Assembly (NCBI GenBank): GCA_947589305.1 | Contig: CANQAP010000002.1 | Location: 1-64,000 of the forward strand | Direction of reading: 5' to 3' | Origin: an uncultured Lachnospiraceae bacterium | GTDB taxonomy: Bacteria > Bacillota > Clostridia > Lachnospirales > Lachnospiraceae | DNA length: 64,000 nucleotides | The notes under the pieces: generated by a model | What the model saw: only the letters and a program-made list of their open reading frames with translations | Database searches by the model: none | Told to the model about the DNA's origin: nothing | Made by a program: the position numbers and the translations under genes | In this document: positions 16,383 through 25,442 of the stretch, piece by piece | Numbering within the stretch: position 1 is the stretch's first letter | Layout: every line of letters begins with the position of its first letter

Positions 16383-16739
16383 ATGTTATTTTTATGTTAT
16401 CCAAAATGCACAACCTGTATGAAAGCAAAGAAATGGTTAGACGACCATAAGATTGCATATGAGTTGCGGGATATTAAATCCGAGCATCCCACCTATGAAG
16501 AGCTGAAGGCATGGTATGGACAGAGCGGATATGATATCAAAAAATTTTTCAATACCAGCGGATTGCTTTATAAATCCATGCAATTAAAAGACAAGCTGCC
16601 ATCCATGTCCGATGATGAGAAATTAATGCTACTGGCATCGGATGGGATGCTGGTCAAACGTCCCATTTTGATCACAGATCGGAAGATCATATTGGGATTC
16701 CGGGAAGCGGAGTATAAAGAACTGGAACAGGAGACGTAA
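16383..16739 (+). CDS. ArsC/Spx/YffB-family thioredoxin-fold protein
   Basis: A 118-residue protein with C-T-T-C (Cys9, Cys12) in a short N-terminal strand-helix, followed by M-K-A-K-K-W-L. The family signature K-R-P-I-L-I-T-D with the cis-Pro lies near the C-terminus. It is closer to the YffB/Spx branch than to true arsenate reductases, because the detoxification-type Arg triad is not obvious and no ars genes are nearby. The start at 16383 follows ACAGGAG; a longer frame from 16287 runs through the end of the MATE gene and is unlikely. It may act in thiol redox control or as an Spx-like RNA polymerase partner. Confidence 0.82.
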   Translation: MLFLCYPKCTTCMKAKKWLDDHKIAYELRDIKSEHPTYEELKAWYGQSGYDIKKFFNTSGLLYKSMQLKDKLPSMSDDEKLMLLASDGMLVKRPILITDRKIILGFREAEYKELEQET

Positions 16740-16754
16740 AGGGGGAGGGATAAA

Positions 16755-17966
16755 ATGTCAAAAGCGAAATACAATCATCTGTCAGATAAACTACAGGCAC
16801 GTATTCAAGATGACAGAAACCGTCATGTAGTCAATCCGAATGCCTTTCAGGATGATAAAGTGGTCCGGCGGGATCCGTCCCATGATAAAGCCAATCTTTG
16901 GCGACCTGCATTTGTCAGAGACGTGGAAAAGATCATACACCTGCCGTATTATAACCGTTATGCAGATAAAACACAGGTGTTCTCACTTTATAAAAATGAC
17001 GATATTTCCAGACGCTCCCAGCATGTGCAGTTGGTTTCCCGTATCGCCAGAAATATCGGGAGCCTGCTGGGGTTAAATTTAGACCTGATAGAAGCGATCT
17101 CGCTTGGACATGATATCGGGCATACGCCATTCGGACATGCGGGTGAACATATGCTGAACGAATTGTATCATGGAGAAACCGGAAGGTATTTTCATCATAA
17201 CATTCAAAGCGCCAGAGTATTGGATCGGATTTTTCCCTTAAATTTGAGTTTGCAGACATTGGACGGTATCATATGCCATAACGGAGAACTGGAAATGCAG
17301 GAATATCGACCGGTTTCCGAGATGGATTTTGCGAAGTTTGACGAGCGGGTGGCACAGTGTTATCGTGAAGAAAAAGCAAATGGCAAATTGATCCCTTCCA
17401 CTTTGGAAGCCTGCGTTATGCGGGTATCAGATATTATCGCTTACCTTGGCAAAGACCGTCAGGATGCCATAAAACTGGGGCTGTTGGAATCAACGTCGGA
17501 TTTTGTGGATGGGAAGATTGGTAAAACCAATGCAGAGATCATCAATAATATGATCGTCAATATCGTAGAAAACAGCTATGGTCAGCCGTATTTAAAGATG
17601 GATCCGGAATATTTCGAAGCATTCTCTGCTGCCAAACAGGAGAATAATCGCCTAATCTATGGCAATGATGCCTTGAAAACGGTCTATCAGGAGCAGATCC
17701 GTCCGATGTTTGAAGCGGTTTATTTTGCGTTATTAAAGGATGCGAAAGATCAGAAAAAGGATTCGCTCTTATATAAGCATCATATTCAATATATCTGCAA
17801 AGAAACGCAATATTATTCGAAGATCAACTATGAAGATAACGAACCGGATGATATTGTCGTAGATTATATAGCGAGCATGACGGACGATTATTTTATTGAT
17901 CTGTATCATGATCTGTTTCCGAAGGGACCATACAAGGTAAATTATATTGGATATTTTGATAACTAA
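16755..17966 (+). CDS. dgt: HD-domain dNTP triphosphohydrolase (dGTPase-like)
   Basis: The 403-residue protein has the HD motifs of dGTP triphosphohydrolases: R-S-Q-H-V near 92-96, then L-G-H-D-I-G-H-T-P-F-G-H-A-G-E near 119-133, and a second metal Asp in the V-S-D-I-I-A-Y region. It removes triphosphate from dGTP and trims the dNTP pool. This copy is longer than the second one at 60.6 kb and clearly diverged from it (for example R-R-S-Q-H-V against R-L-T-H-T-L), so they are separate subfamilies. GGGGGAGG precedes the start. Confidence 0.87.
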   Translation: MSKAKYNHLSDKLQARIQDDRNRHVVNPNAFQDDKVVRRDPSHDKANLWRPAFVRDVEKIIHLPYYNRYADKTQVFSLYKNDDISRRSQHVQLVSRIARNIGSLLGLNLDLIEAISLGHDIGHTPFGHAGEHMLNELYHGETGRYFHHNIQSARVLDRIFPLNLSLQTLDGIICHNGELEMQEYRPVSEMDFAKFDERVAQCYREEKANGKLIPSTLEACVMRVSDIIAYLGKDRQDAIKLGLLESTSDFVDGKIGKTNAEIINNMIVNIVENSYGQPYLKMDPEYFEAFSAAKQENNRLIYGNDALKTVYQEQIRPMFEAVYFALLKDAKDQKKDSLLYKHHIQYICKETQYYSKINYEDNEPDDIVVDYIASMTDDYFIDLYHDLFPKGPYKVNYIGYFDN

Positions 17967-17985
17967 CTACAAAAAGGAGAATCAT

Positions 17986-19050
17986 ATGAATCGTTTTCGT
18001 TTGCCATATCACTTATTGATCGAAGAAGGAATCTATGCACACGTCGATGAGGTGATGTCTGACTGTGTACCGGAAATCGGCAGTAAAAAAGCCGTGATCG
18101 TAACTGATAAAAATTTACAGGGGCTATTTCCGGATACCTTACGGGATCTGACACAGGATTTCCATAACAGTGAAATTTATCTGGTAGAAGACGGGACCTT
18201 TGATCAGGCGGTCGATCTTGCAAAATATATCTGCATGAATGACATAGCGGTCATTATTGGCTTTGGCGGCGGTATGGTGCTGGATCTGGCAAAATATGCG
18301 GCGTTTGTCAGCAAAGCAGTGTTCCTATGCCTGCCGACGACACTCAGCAATGACAGTCTGGCGTCGCCGGTCGCTGTTTTGGGAACCGAGGGATTAAAAA
18401 GAAAAACCTTCCGCTGCACCATTCCCAGCAGTATTATAGTCGATGTCAATATCATCATGGGAGCTCCGCAAGGGCAGTTATTGGCAGGGATCGGAGATAC
18501 AGTCAGTAAATACACGGCATTAAATGATTGGAAACTGGATGCCGCGGCAACCGGAAAACCAATCGATGATTTCGCATATATGATATCGAAAATGGCATTT
18601 AATTCCATTTGCTATAACGAGGAAAAATCCATTAAAAGCAAAAGCTTTATAAAGATTCTGACACAGGCGTTAGTCATGGGCGGACTTGCCATGGAAATTG
18701 CCGGACATTCCAGACCGAGCAGTGGGGCGGAGCATCTCTTTTGTCATTCGCTGGAAGAAAATTTTGCCGATCAGGTGTATGTGCCGCACGGTATCGCCGT
18801 GGCAATGGGAAGCGTGCCGGTCTGCATCTTTCAGAATCGGAACATCAGTAAGATCAAGCGGATCATTCATGAGTATCGCCTGCCGATCAAACCTTCGGCA
18901 TGGAAGATAACAGAGGATATCTTTGTTGGCGCTTGGCAGCAGGCGAAAGCGACCAGACCGGATCGGTATACGATACTGGATCAAACGGATGTCAGCGATT
19001 CGGTATTAAGAGAGCTTTATTCTATGATGGAAGAAGAGTTTGATGGTTGA
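17986..19050 (+). CDS. Glycerol-1-phosphate dehydrogenase-like enzyme (EgsA/AraM family)
   Basis: A 354-residue member of the iron-containing alcohol dehydrogenase group. G-F-G-G-G-M-V-L-D-L-A-K-Y near 85-97 is the NAD-binding loop, followed by L-P-T-T-L-S-N-D, and H-G-I-A-V-A-M-G-S holds a metal-ligand His. The protein matches the bacterial Sn-glycerol-1-phosphate dehydrogenase branch (AraM) better than glycerol dehydrogenase. It would reduce dihydroxyacetone phosphate to sn-glycerol-1-phosphate, the archaeal-type glycerol stereoisomer. The start at 17986 follows AAAAAGGAG. No prenylglyceryl phosphate synthase gene is seen nearby, so the use of the product is unclear. Confidence 0.78.
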   Translation: MNRFRLPYHLLIEEGIYAHVDEVMSDCVPEIGSKKAVIVTDKNLQGLFPDTLRDLTQDFHNSEIYLVEDGTFDQAVDLAKYICMNDIAVIIGFGGGMVLDLAKYAAFVSKAVFLCLPTTLSNDSLASPVAVLGTEGLKRKTFRCTIPSSIIVDVNIIMGAPQGQLLAGIGDTVSKYTALNDWKLDAAATGKPIDDFAYMISKMAFNSICYNEEKSIKSKSFIKILTQALVMGGLAMEIAGHSRPSSGAEHLFCHSLEENFADQVYVPHGIAVAMGSVPVCIFQNRNISKIKRIIHEYRLPIKPSAWKITEDIFVGAWQQAKATRPDRYTILDQTDVSDSVLRELYSMMEEEFDG

Positions 19051-19071
19051 GAGGGCAGCGGTTTCCGTTTC

Positions 19072-19099
19072 TTGACTTTCCGAAAGGGAAGCATATAAT
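19072..19099 (+). promoter_or_regulatory. Promoter of proC and probably of the proC-yajC run
   Basis: TTGACT at 19072-19077 and TATAAT at 19094-19099 with a 16-base spacer, about 50 bases before proC. Confidence 0.75.
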
Positions 19100-19147
19100 A
19101 AACGTAGTAAACGAGTACGCAGCAGGAAAAAAGAAGGAGTAAACGCA

Positions 19148-19930
19148 ATGAGCAAAATCGGATTTATCGGCATGGGAAATATGGCACAAGCAATCGCACA
19201 AGGATTTGTAAAAACAGGGAAGGTTCCGGCGGGCGATCTGCTGGCATATGCACCGCATCGGGAAAAGCTATTGCAGAATGCCCGAAAAATCGGATTTGAA
19301 CCGGCAGAATCCCTGAAAGCATTGGCAGAGCAATCGGATGTTCTGATCGTAGCATGCAAACCATATCAGATTCAGGAAGCGTTCAGGGAAATCGGGGAAA
19401 GCGTGCAAGGTAAGGCGGTAGTTTCCGTAGCATCCGGTTGGACGCACGAGGATTATGTGCGGTTGTTAGGCAGTATGGTGCGTATACAGTGTATTATGCC
19501 GAATACGCCGGCTATGGTCGGAGAGGGAGTGTTGCTCTTTGAAGCAAAGCATTCATTAACCGAACAGGAACGGAACATGGTAAGGGAATGGTTTGAAGCT
19601 CTGGGAGTTGTTATGGAACTTCCTACAGAGCAGATGCAGATCGGCGGCGCGATTTCCGGCTGCGGACCTGCATTTATGGATCTAGTCATGGAAGCCTATG
19701 CGGATGCCGCGGTTAAGTATGGGATATCACGGTCAACCGCATATCAGATGGTTTCACAGACAATGTTGGGGAGTGCAAAGTTACAGCAGGAGACGGGTAA
19801 GCATCCGGCAGAGTTAAAAGATGCGGTATGTTCGCCGAACGGTACGACGATCCGTGGCGTGGCTGCCCTAGAACATGCCGGTTTACGTGCGGCTTGTATC
19901 GATTCCATCGATGCGGTAATGAGTCGCTAA
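19148..19930 (+). CDS. proC: Pyrroline-5-carboxylate reductase
   Basis: The 260-residue protein begins S-K-I-G-F-I-G-M-G-N-M-A-Q-A-I-A, the NAD(P)-binding GxGxM/A motif of ProC. It ends with the family signature (S-P-N-G-T-T-I-R-G-V-A-A-L-E region) and has S-G-C-G-P-A-F near 179. It catalyses the last step of proline synthesis, reducing 1-pyrroline-5-carboxylate. AAGAAGGAG lies ahead of the start. It heads a co-directional run with the TPR protein, hflX, tgt and yajC. Confidence 0.95.
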   Translation: MSKIGFIGMGNMAQAIAQGFVKTGKVPAGDLLAYAPHREKLLQNARKIGFEPAESLKALAEQSDVLIVACKPYQIQEAFREIGESVQGKAVVSVASGWTHEDYVRLLGSMVRIQCIMPNTPAMVGEGVLLFEAKHSLTEQERNMVREWFEALGVVMELPTEQMQIGGAISGCGPAFMDLVMEAYADAAVKYGISRSTAYQMVSQTMLGSAKLQQETGKHPAELKDAVCSPNGTTIRGVAALEHAGLRAACIDSIDAVMSR

Positions 19931-19973
19931 CGGCTTATCATATGGTTCAAAGCTGAAAAGGAGGGAAGCGGCT

Positions 19974-20798
19974 GTGAAACATAAAGGGGTTTCTAAGTCA
20001 TCAAAGAAAATCAAACAGTTAGTCGCGGTTTTGGTTATGTTATTGATCGGTTTGGGGAGTGTAGGGGCGGTTCGTCAATATAACAGGATGCAGAACAAAC
20101 AGGAATTGCGGACGCAGGGAATCGAGCAATATCATGCCGGGGCGTATTCACAGGCGATCGAATATTTTCAACAGGCACTGGAAGAAAAGACATGGTTTGA
20201 TCAGAAAACAGACTGGGATATCCGTCTGTATCTGGCGGATTCCTATTTTTTGGATGGGCAGTATATATTTGCCATGGAGCAGTATGAGATTTTGTCGGAG
20301 ATGCCCCGGGATGAAGAATATGCGGACGAGTTATCGCTGCAAACACAGATCGTACAGGGATTCATTGATTATTCGCATCAAGACTATGAAGCGGCGTTAT
20401 CTTCTTTTCAGGCGGTTGCGGAAGCCGGTCATTTGGAATGTACGTTATATGCCGGAATCTGTGCGGATGAACTCGGTCGGGAAGATGAAAAAATCGCATA
20501 TTTGACGACGTATCTGTCTTATGATCCGAATTCCGCATATGCCTGCACACAATTAGCGGATTATTATCTGACGCAGGGACGTTATGAAACGAGCGGACAG
20601 TATATCCGGCAAGGACTGCAGTCCACGGACAGAAGCTGTGATGAAGCCTTGCGGTTTTTGGAAATCGTATATAATGAATACTGTCATAACTATAACGAGG
20701 CATATACGTTAATGAAACAATACATAGAGGAATTCCCGGTTTCGGAAAAAGTACAGAGGGAATATGATTTCTTATTGACCAGACAGACCATAGAATAA
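19974..20798 (+). CDS. Membrane-anchored TPR protein
   Basis: A 274-residue protein starting at GTG, supported by AAAAGGAGGG seven bases upstream. A basic N-terminus is followed by one hydrophobic segment (about 13-33), with no lipobox, so it is probably a signal anchor with the rest outside. Residues 45-260 contain helical pairs of the tetratricopeptide type, for example Y-H-A-G-A-Y-S-Q-A-I-E-Y-F-Q-Q-A-L and Y-L-T-Q-G-R-Y-E-T-S-G-Q-Y-I. TPR proteins hold partners in complexes. Its location between proC and hflX gives no functional hint. Confidence 0.8.
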   Translation: MKHKGVSKSSKKIKQLVAVLVMLLIGLGSVGAVRQYNRMQNKQELRTQGIEQYHAGAYSQAIEYFQQALEEKTWFDQKTDWDIRLYLADSYFLDGQYIFAMEQYEILSEMPRDEEYADELSLQTQIVQGFIDYSHQDYEAALSSFQAVAEAGHLECTLYAGICADELGREDEKIAYLTTYLSYDPNSAYACTQLADYYLTQGRYETSGQYIRQGLQSTDRSCDEALRFLEIVYNEYCHNYNEAYTLMKQYIEEFPVSEKVQREYDFLLTRQTIE

Positions 20799-20813
20799 CA
20801 GATAAGGAGTTAG

Positions 20814-22064
20814 TTGCGATCCATGGCGGAATTATATCATGTAGAAGACGAGCAGGAACGTGTCGTGCTGGTGGCAGTTTCGTTTGAGGACGAGGAAGCC
20901 GTTCGACAGTCATTGGATGAGCTGGAAGAACTGGTGCAGACGGCTGGAGCCGTGGTCCTCGATCGGTTTGTGCAAAACCGACAGACGATCGATTTGGCAA
21001 CATATATCGGAAGCGGTAAGGTAAATGAACTGAAAGAACATCTGATACACATGCAGGCGACCGGTATTGTCTGTGATGATGAACTGTCTCCGTCACAGAT
21101 GAAGCATCTGGAACGGGAATTGGATGTTAAGATCATGGACCGGACGATGGTGATTTTGGATATCTTTGCTGCACGGGCATCGACGAGGGAAGGAAAACTG
21201 CAGGTAGAACTGGCACAACTACGATATCGTTCGACGCACCTGATCGGCTTAGGCAGTATCCTCTCAAGACAGGGAGGCGGCATTGGGACAAGAGGACCGG
21301 GTGAGAAGCAGTTGGAGATCGATCGACGGGTGATACGGGAACGGATATCCAAACTAAAAGCGGAATTAGAACAGGTCAAGATCAATCGCACGACGCAGCG
21401 GAAACGTCGAATCGGAAACGGAGTGCCGGTCGTGTGCATTGTAGGATATACGAATGCCGGAAAATCTACGCTGCTGAATACCCTGACCGGTTCGGAAATA
21501 CTGTCGGAAGATAAACTATTCGCAACTTTGGATCCGACAACAAGAAGCTTGGAACTGCCGGACGGACAGCAGGTTTTGTTTACCGATACGGTCGGATTTA
21601 TCCGGAAACTGCCGCATCATTTGGTACAGGCGTTTCGTTCCACGCTGGAAGAAGCAAAATATTCGGATTATATCCTGCATGTGGTAGACGCTTCGAATCC
21701 TCAGATGGATATACAGATGCACACCGTTTACGAGACGCTGCGGGAATTGGGTGTGCAAGGCAAACCGGTCATCACGGCGTTTAATAAAACCGACCGGAAT
21801 GGCATACCGGCGGTGTTGAAAGACTTTCAGGCGGATGCCGCTTACCGGATCTCTGCAAAAACAGGCGCAGGCTTGCCGGAGATGTTAGAGGAGATCGGTA
21901 GACGGATTCGGGAAAGCAGGGTGTATCTGGAACATGTATATCCGTATGAAGAGGCTGCGAAGATCGCCTATGTACGGCAGAACGGACAGATTTTGGAAGA
22001 AGCCTATCGGGAAGACGGGATCCTGATTCGGGCATATGTAGATAGTAGAGGTTATTATGTATAA
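20814..22064 (+). CDS. hflX: Ribosome-associated GTPase HflX
   Basis: A 416-residue HflX. The N-terminal HflX domain includes Y-I-G-S-G-K-V-N-E-L, and G-G-I-G-T-R-G-P-G-E-K-Q-L-E is the family hallmark. The G domain has G-Y-T-N-A-G-K-S-T-L (Walker A), D-T-V-G-F-I-R (G3), N-K-T-D (G4) and S-A-K (G5). HflX splits stalled ribosomes under stress. The frame can start at TTG 20814 (four bases after AAGGAG) or ATG 20823 (13 bases). I keep the upstream TTG because its spacing is closer to usual, but either is possible. Its end overlaps tgt by 8 bases. Confidence 0.94.
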   Translation: MRSMAELYHVEDEQERVVLVAVSFEDEEAVRQSLDELEELVQTAGAVVLDRFVQNRQTIDLATYIGSGKVNELKEHLIHMQATGIVCDDELSPSQMKHLERELDVKIMDRTMVILDIFAARASTREGKLQVELAQLRYRSTHLIGLGSILSRQGGGIGTRGPGEKQLEIDRRVIRERISKLKAELEQVKINRTTQRKRRIGNGVPVVCIVGYTNAGKSTLLNTLTGSEILSEDKLFATLDPTTRSLELPDGQQVLFTDTVGFIRKLPHHLVQAFRSTLEEAKYSDYILHVVDASNPQMDIQMHTVYETLRELGVQGKPVITAFNKTDRNGIPAVLKDFQADAAYRISAKTGAGLPEMLEEIGRRIRESRVYLEHVYPYEEAAKIAYVRQNGQILEEAYREDGILIRAYVDSRGYYV

Positions 22065-23187
22065 AATCATAGCAAAAGACGGAAAAGCAAAACGGGCTTC
22101 TTTCGATACGGTTCACGGTACGATCGAAACACCGGTTTTTATGAATGTGGGAACGGCAGGCGTGATCAAAGGTGCGGTTTCAACGGAAGATCTGCAGGAA
22201 ATTGGCACACAGGTACAGTTATCAAATACCTATCATCTGCATGTCAGACCGGGAGACGGTGTGGTAAAGAAGTTAGGCGGTTTACATAAGTTTATGGTTT
22301 GGGATAAACCGATTCTGACCGATTCCGGCGGATTTCAGGTCTTTTCACTGGCAGGGCTGCGAAAGATCAAAGAAGAAGGCGTCTACTTTCATTCGCATGT
22401 AGACGGGCGAAAGATCTTTATGGGACCGGAGGAAAGCATGCAGATCCAGTCAAATCTGGCTTCCACGATCGCAATGGCATTTGACGAGTGTCCTTCAAGC
22501 GTGGCGGATCGCAGATATGTAGAACAGTCTGTAGCGCGTACGGCAAGATGGCTGCAGCGGTGTAAGCAGGAACTACGTCGCCTCAATTCGCTGGAAGATA
22601 CTTTGAACCCGCATCAGTTATTGTTTGGGATTAATCAGGGAGCCATTTATGATGACATCCGAATCGCTCATGCAAAGGAAATCGCAGATATGGATTTGGA
22701 CGGATATGCCATAGGCGGTCTTGCAGTAGGAGAGAGCCATGAAGAAATGTATCATATCTTGGATGTGACGGTTCCCTATTTGCCGGAAGAAAAGCCGACT
22801 TATCTGATGGGCGTCGGGACGCCGGCGAACATCTTAGAAGCAGTCGAACGGGGCGTGGATTTTTTTGATTGCGTCTATCCGACGCGTAACGGACGGCACG
22901 GGCATCTGTATACGGATCATGGGAAGATCAATCTGCTCAATGCAAAGTATGAGCTAGACAGCCGACCGATCGAAGAGGGATGCCAATGCCCGGCTTGCAG
23001 GACCTATAGCAGGGCGTATATCCGCCATTTGCTGAAAGCAAAGGAAATGTTGGGGTATCGACTTTGTGTATTGCATAATTTATATTTTTATAATAAGATG
23101 ATGAAAGAGATTCGAGATGCCATCGAGCAGGGAATGTATCGGGAATACAAACAGGCGAAACTGGCAGGCTTTGAACATCAAGAATAA
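22057..23187 (+). CDS. tgt: Queuine/preQ1 tRNA-guanine transglycosylase
   Basis: The 376-residue enzyme exchanges guanine 34 of GUN-anticodon tRNAs for a 7-deazaguanine base. Seen motifs are D-S-G-G-F-Q-V-F with the catalytic Asp, P-T-R-N-G-R-H-G of the tRNA-binding loop, and the zinc site C-Q-C-P-A-C followed by a distant His (L-H-N-L). It is translated through an 8-base overlap from hflX and is followed by yajC, the common arrangement in Firmicutes and many other bacteria. No queuosine or preQ1 synthesis genes lie nearby; the QueC-like gene at 7.9 kb is in an unrelated operon. Confidence 0.95.
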   Translation: MYKIIAKDGKAKRASFDTVHGTIETPVFMNVGTAGVIKGAVSTEDLQEIGTQVQLSNTYHLHVRPGDGVVKKLGGLHKFMVWDKPILTDSGGFQVFSLAGLRKIKEEGVYFHSHVDGRKIFMGPEESMQIQSNLASTIAMAFDECPSSVADRRYVEQSVARTARWLQRCKQELRRLNSLEDTLNPHQLLFGINQGAIYDDIRIAHAKEIADMDLDGYAIGGLAVGESHEEMYHILDVTVPYLPEEKPTYLMGVGTPANILEAVERGVDFFDCVYPTRNGRHGHLYTDHGKINLLNAKYELDSRPIEEGCQCPACRTYSRAYIRHLLKAKEMLGYRLCVLHNLYFYNKMMKEIRDAIEQGMYREYKQAKLAGFEHQE

Positions 23188-23201
23188 TGGAGGAAAAAAA
23201 T

Positions 23202-23606
23202 ATGTTTGATATGTTGTTAGCAGCGGGGACCGGAACGACGACCGGTACGCCGACCAATAGTATGGGTTGGATGACATGGGTTTGGCTCGTTCTGATGATC
23301 GTCATTTTTTATTTTCTGCTGATACGTCCGCAAAGAAAGCAGCAGAAGGAGCAGGAAGCAATGATGGCGGAACTAAAGCCGGGCGTCAGCATCATGACAA
23401 CCGGAGGTTTTTACGGTGTGGTTCTGGACATTGTGGAAGATACGGTTATTGTAGAATTCGGTAATAATAAGAACTGCCGGATCCCGATGAATAAAGCTGC
23501 GATCGCGCAGATTGACCGACCGGAAGCCTCTGTCAGCGAAGAGGTTGCCGAGGAGAGCGACAAAAAGGATAAAAAGATTTCCGTGGGTAAAAAGAAAGAA
23601 GACTAA
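23202..23606 (+). CDS. yajC: Preprotein translocase accessory subunit YajC
   Basis: A 134-residue protein with one N-terminal membrane segment (about residues 23-43), then the family motif L-L-I-R-P-Q-R-K-Q-Q-K-E and a beta-rich domain (G-V-S-I-M-T-T-G-G-F-Y-G). The C-terminus is an acidic and lysine-rich tail. YajC associates with the Sec translocase. The ATG at 23187 overlaps the GGAGG site; the start at 23202 has proper spacing. The stop overlaps that of the convergent PHP gene. Confidence 0.92.
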   Translation: MFDMLLAAGTGTTTGTPTNSMGWMTWVWLVLMIVIFYFLLIRPQRKQQKEQEAMMAELKPGVSIMTTGGFYGVVLDIVEDTVIVEFGNNKNCRIPMNKAAIAQIDRPEASVSEEVAEESDKKDKKISVGKKKED

Positions 23607-24466
23607 TCGGCGGAGTCGTGAGTGTCTGTATGGAGACGGCGGATGGGTTCTAATAATTCTTCCGGAATTTGCAGATTTCCGCGTCCGCTTCCCAGTTCGA
23701 TATCCGGTTTGTTGGCGCCGTGGAAGTCGGAACCGCCGGATACCACCATGCCATATTGCTCAGCCATTTCACAGAGGACGGCGCTTTGTTCCGGATAGTT
23801 GGAAGAGTGATATGCTTCGATTCCTGCCAACCCCATAGGGATCAGTGTTTTTATGAGCATGTGCAGATCTTCATAACCAAGGTGATACAGCATAGGGTGT
23901 GCGAGAACCGGAATCCCGCCTGCCTGCGTGATCAGTGCGAGGGAATGTTCCGGTGTCACCTGTGGCTTGGGAATATAATAAGGGCAGCCGATGCCGATGT
24001 ATTGACGAAATGCGGCAGATTTGTCCTTGCATATCCCTTTTTGAACCAATACACGGGCGAAATGCGCCCGCGTGATAATACTGTTTGGATTTCCTGCCTG
24101 TAGGTCTTCCATAGTCATCTCGATACCGTTCTGATGAAACCGTTCGATCATATCCAGATTCCGTTGAAAACGAGCATATTCCAATCGTTCCAGTTCGTAT
24201 AAAAAAGACGGAAGCAGATGATTCACAAAAAATCCCAAAATATGAATTTCAATTCCCTGATAATAGCAAGACAGTTCCGTAGCAGGAATCACTTCTAACG
24301 TGCTGCCGGCGGCTGCCTGTAATGCTTCCGGAATACCGTTGACCGTATCATGATCGGAAAGGGCGATGGCAGCCAGATTCTTTTGAATGGCAAGCTGTAC
24401 GACTTCCGTCGGAGTAAATGTACCGTCGGAAGCATTGGAATGAACATGTAAATCAATATACCGCAT
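23603..24466 (-). CDS. PHP-domain phosphoesterase
   Basis: A 287-residue PHP-family metal hydrolase. The four motifs are present: H-V-H-S-N-A-S-D-G near the N-terminus, S-D-H-D-T-V-N-G-I, P-V-L-A-H-P and S-D-F-H-G-A-N-K-P near the C-terminus. It resembles the YciV/RNase AM and 3',5'-nucleoside bisphosphate phosphatase branch. The gene runs against yajC with overlapping stop codons. Its start is preceded by GAAAGGAGAAT, and the 250 bases upstream separate it from the NifU-like gene. Confidence 0.9.
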   Translation of the reverse strand: MRYIDLHVHSNASDGTFTPTEVVQLAIQKNLAAIALSDHDTVNGIPEALQAAAGSTLEVIPATELSCYYQGIEIHILGFFVNHLLPSFLYELERLEYARFQRNLDMIERFHQNGIEMTMEDLQAGNPNSIITRAHFARVLVQKGICKDKSAAFRQYIGIGCPYYIPKPQVTPEHSLALITQAGGIPVLAHPMLYHLGYEDLHMLIKTLIPMGLAGIEAYHSSNYPEQSAVLCEMAEQYGMVVSGGSDFHGANKPDIELGSGRGNLQIPEELLEPIRRLHTDTHDSAD

Positions 24467-24716
24467 GGGACATTCTCCTTTCGTGAAATGAACGGAACAT
24501 GCCGGATGAAGACCGAACGCAGGGCAGGTTTTTACATGGCGGGATTCCGAGTCCCTTTTTCTTGGAGATATTATAGCATGAATCTGAAAAAACCCCTAGA
24601 CTATTTTGTAGATTTATGAGAAAATATTACCAAATGGGGTGTCTGATATACTCCGTCAGTCTGAGTGCTACAGTCCGCAGATTGAAAAATACTTTATCAT
24701 CGAAAGGAGTTTCAAC

Positions 24717-25424
24717 ATGATTTATTCACAGGAAGTAGAAAACATGTGTCCGGTTGCTCAGGGTGTGCATCATGGTTGTGCGCCGATCCCGGAAGAAGCA
24801 AAATGGGTACAGGCAAAAGAAGTAAAAGATATTTCAGGCTTTACACATGGTGTAGGCTGGTGCGCTCCGCAGCAGGGTGCCTGCAAAATGAGCCTGAATG
24901 TTAAGGACGGTATTATTCAGGAAGCATTGGTAGAGACGATCGGATGTTCCGGTATGACACATTCTGCCGCTATGGCAGCCGAGATCCTGCCGGGCTTGAC
25001 CGTTATGGAAGCATTGAATACGGACTTAGTGTGTGACGCGATCAATACTGCCATGAGAGAATTGTTCTTGCAGATTGTTTACGGACGTTCTCAGAGTGCA
25101 TTTTCCGAAGATGGTCTGGCGATCGGCGCAGGCTTGGAAGATTTAGGAAAGGGACTTCGTTCACAGGTGGGTACTATGTACGGTACTTTGAAAAAAGGTC
25201 CTCGTTATTTGGAAATGGCAGAAGGATATGTTACCGCGATCGCACTGGATGCTGATAATTTAATCATTGGTTATAAATTCGTGAACCTCGGAAAAATGAC
25301 CGACTTTATCAAGAAGGGTGACGATCCGAACACTGCATATGAAAAATCATGCGGTCAGTATGGTCGTGTAGATGATGCTGTGAAATTAATTGACCCTAGA
25401 ACAGATAAAGAGCTTGAGAAATAA
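24717..25424 (+). CDS. NifU-like iron-sulfur scaffold-type protein, partner of the GGGtGRT protein
   Basis: A 235-residue protein whose middle resembles the NifU/IscU scaffold fold, with V-E-T-I-G-C-S-G-M-T-H-S-A-A-M (Cys77) corresponding to the NifU GCG/GCS loop. Other cysteines lie at 11, 21, 49 and 56, more than a normal IscU. No IscS or NifS gene is adjacent. Instead, the GGGtGRT-protein gene follows 18 bases later, a pairing I recall as conserved in Clostridia. The start at 24717 follows GAAAGGAG; earlier frame extension to 24639 is unlikely. I infer a role in binding or delivering a metal centre to the downstream protein. Confidence 0.75.
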   Translation: MIYSQEVENMCPVAQGVHHGCAPIPEEAKWVQAKEVKDISGFTHGVGWCAPQQGACKMSLNVKDGIIQEALVETIGCSGMTHSAAMAAEILPGLTVMEALNTDLVCDAINTAMRELFLQIVYGRSQSAFSEDGLAIGAGLEDLGKGLRSQVGTMYGTLKKGPRYLEMAEGYVTAIALDADNLIIGYKFVNLGKMTDFIKKGDDPNTAYEKSCGQYGRVDDAVKLIDPRTDKELEK

Positions 25425-25442
25425 TAGAAGGAGGTAACGATC

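Noticed and set aside
20362-21439. Minus-strand frames of 200-244 codons
   Set aside because: Shadows of the TPR and hflX genes; no start site and no recognisable domain.
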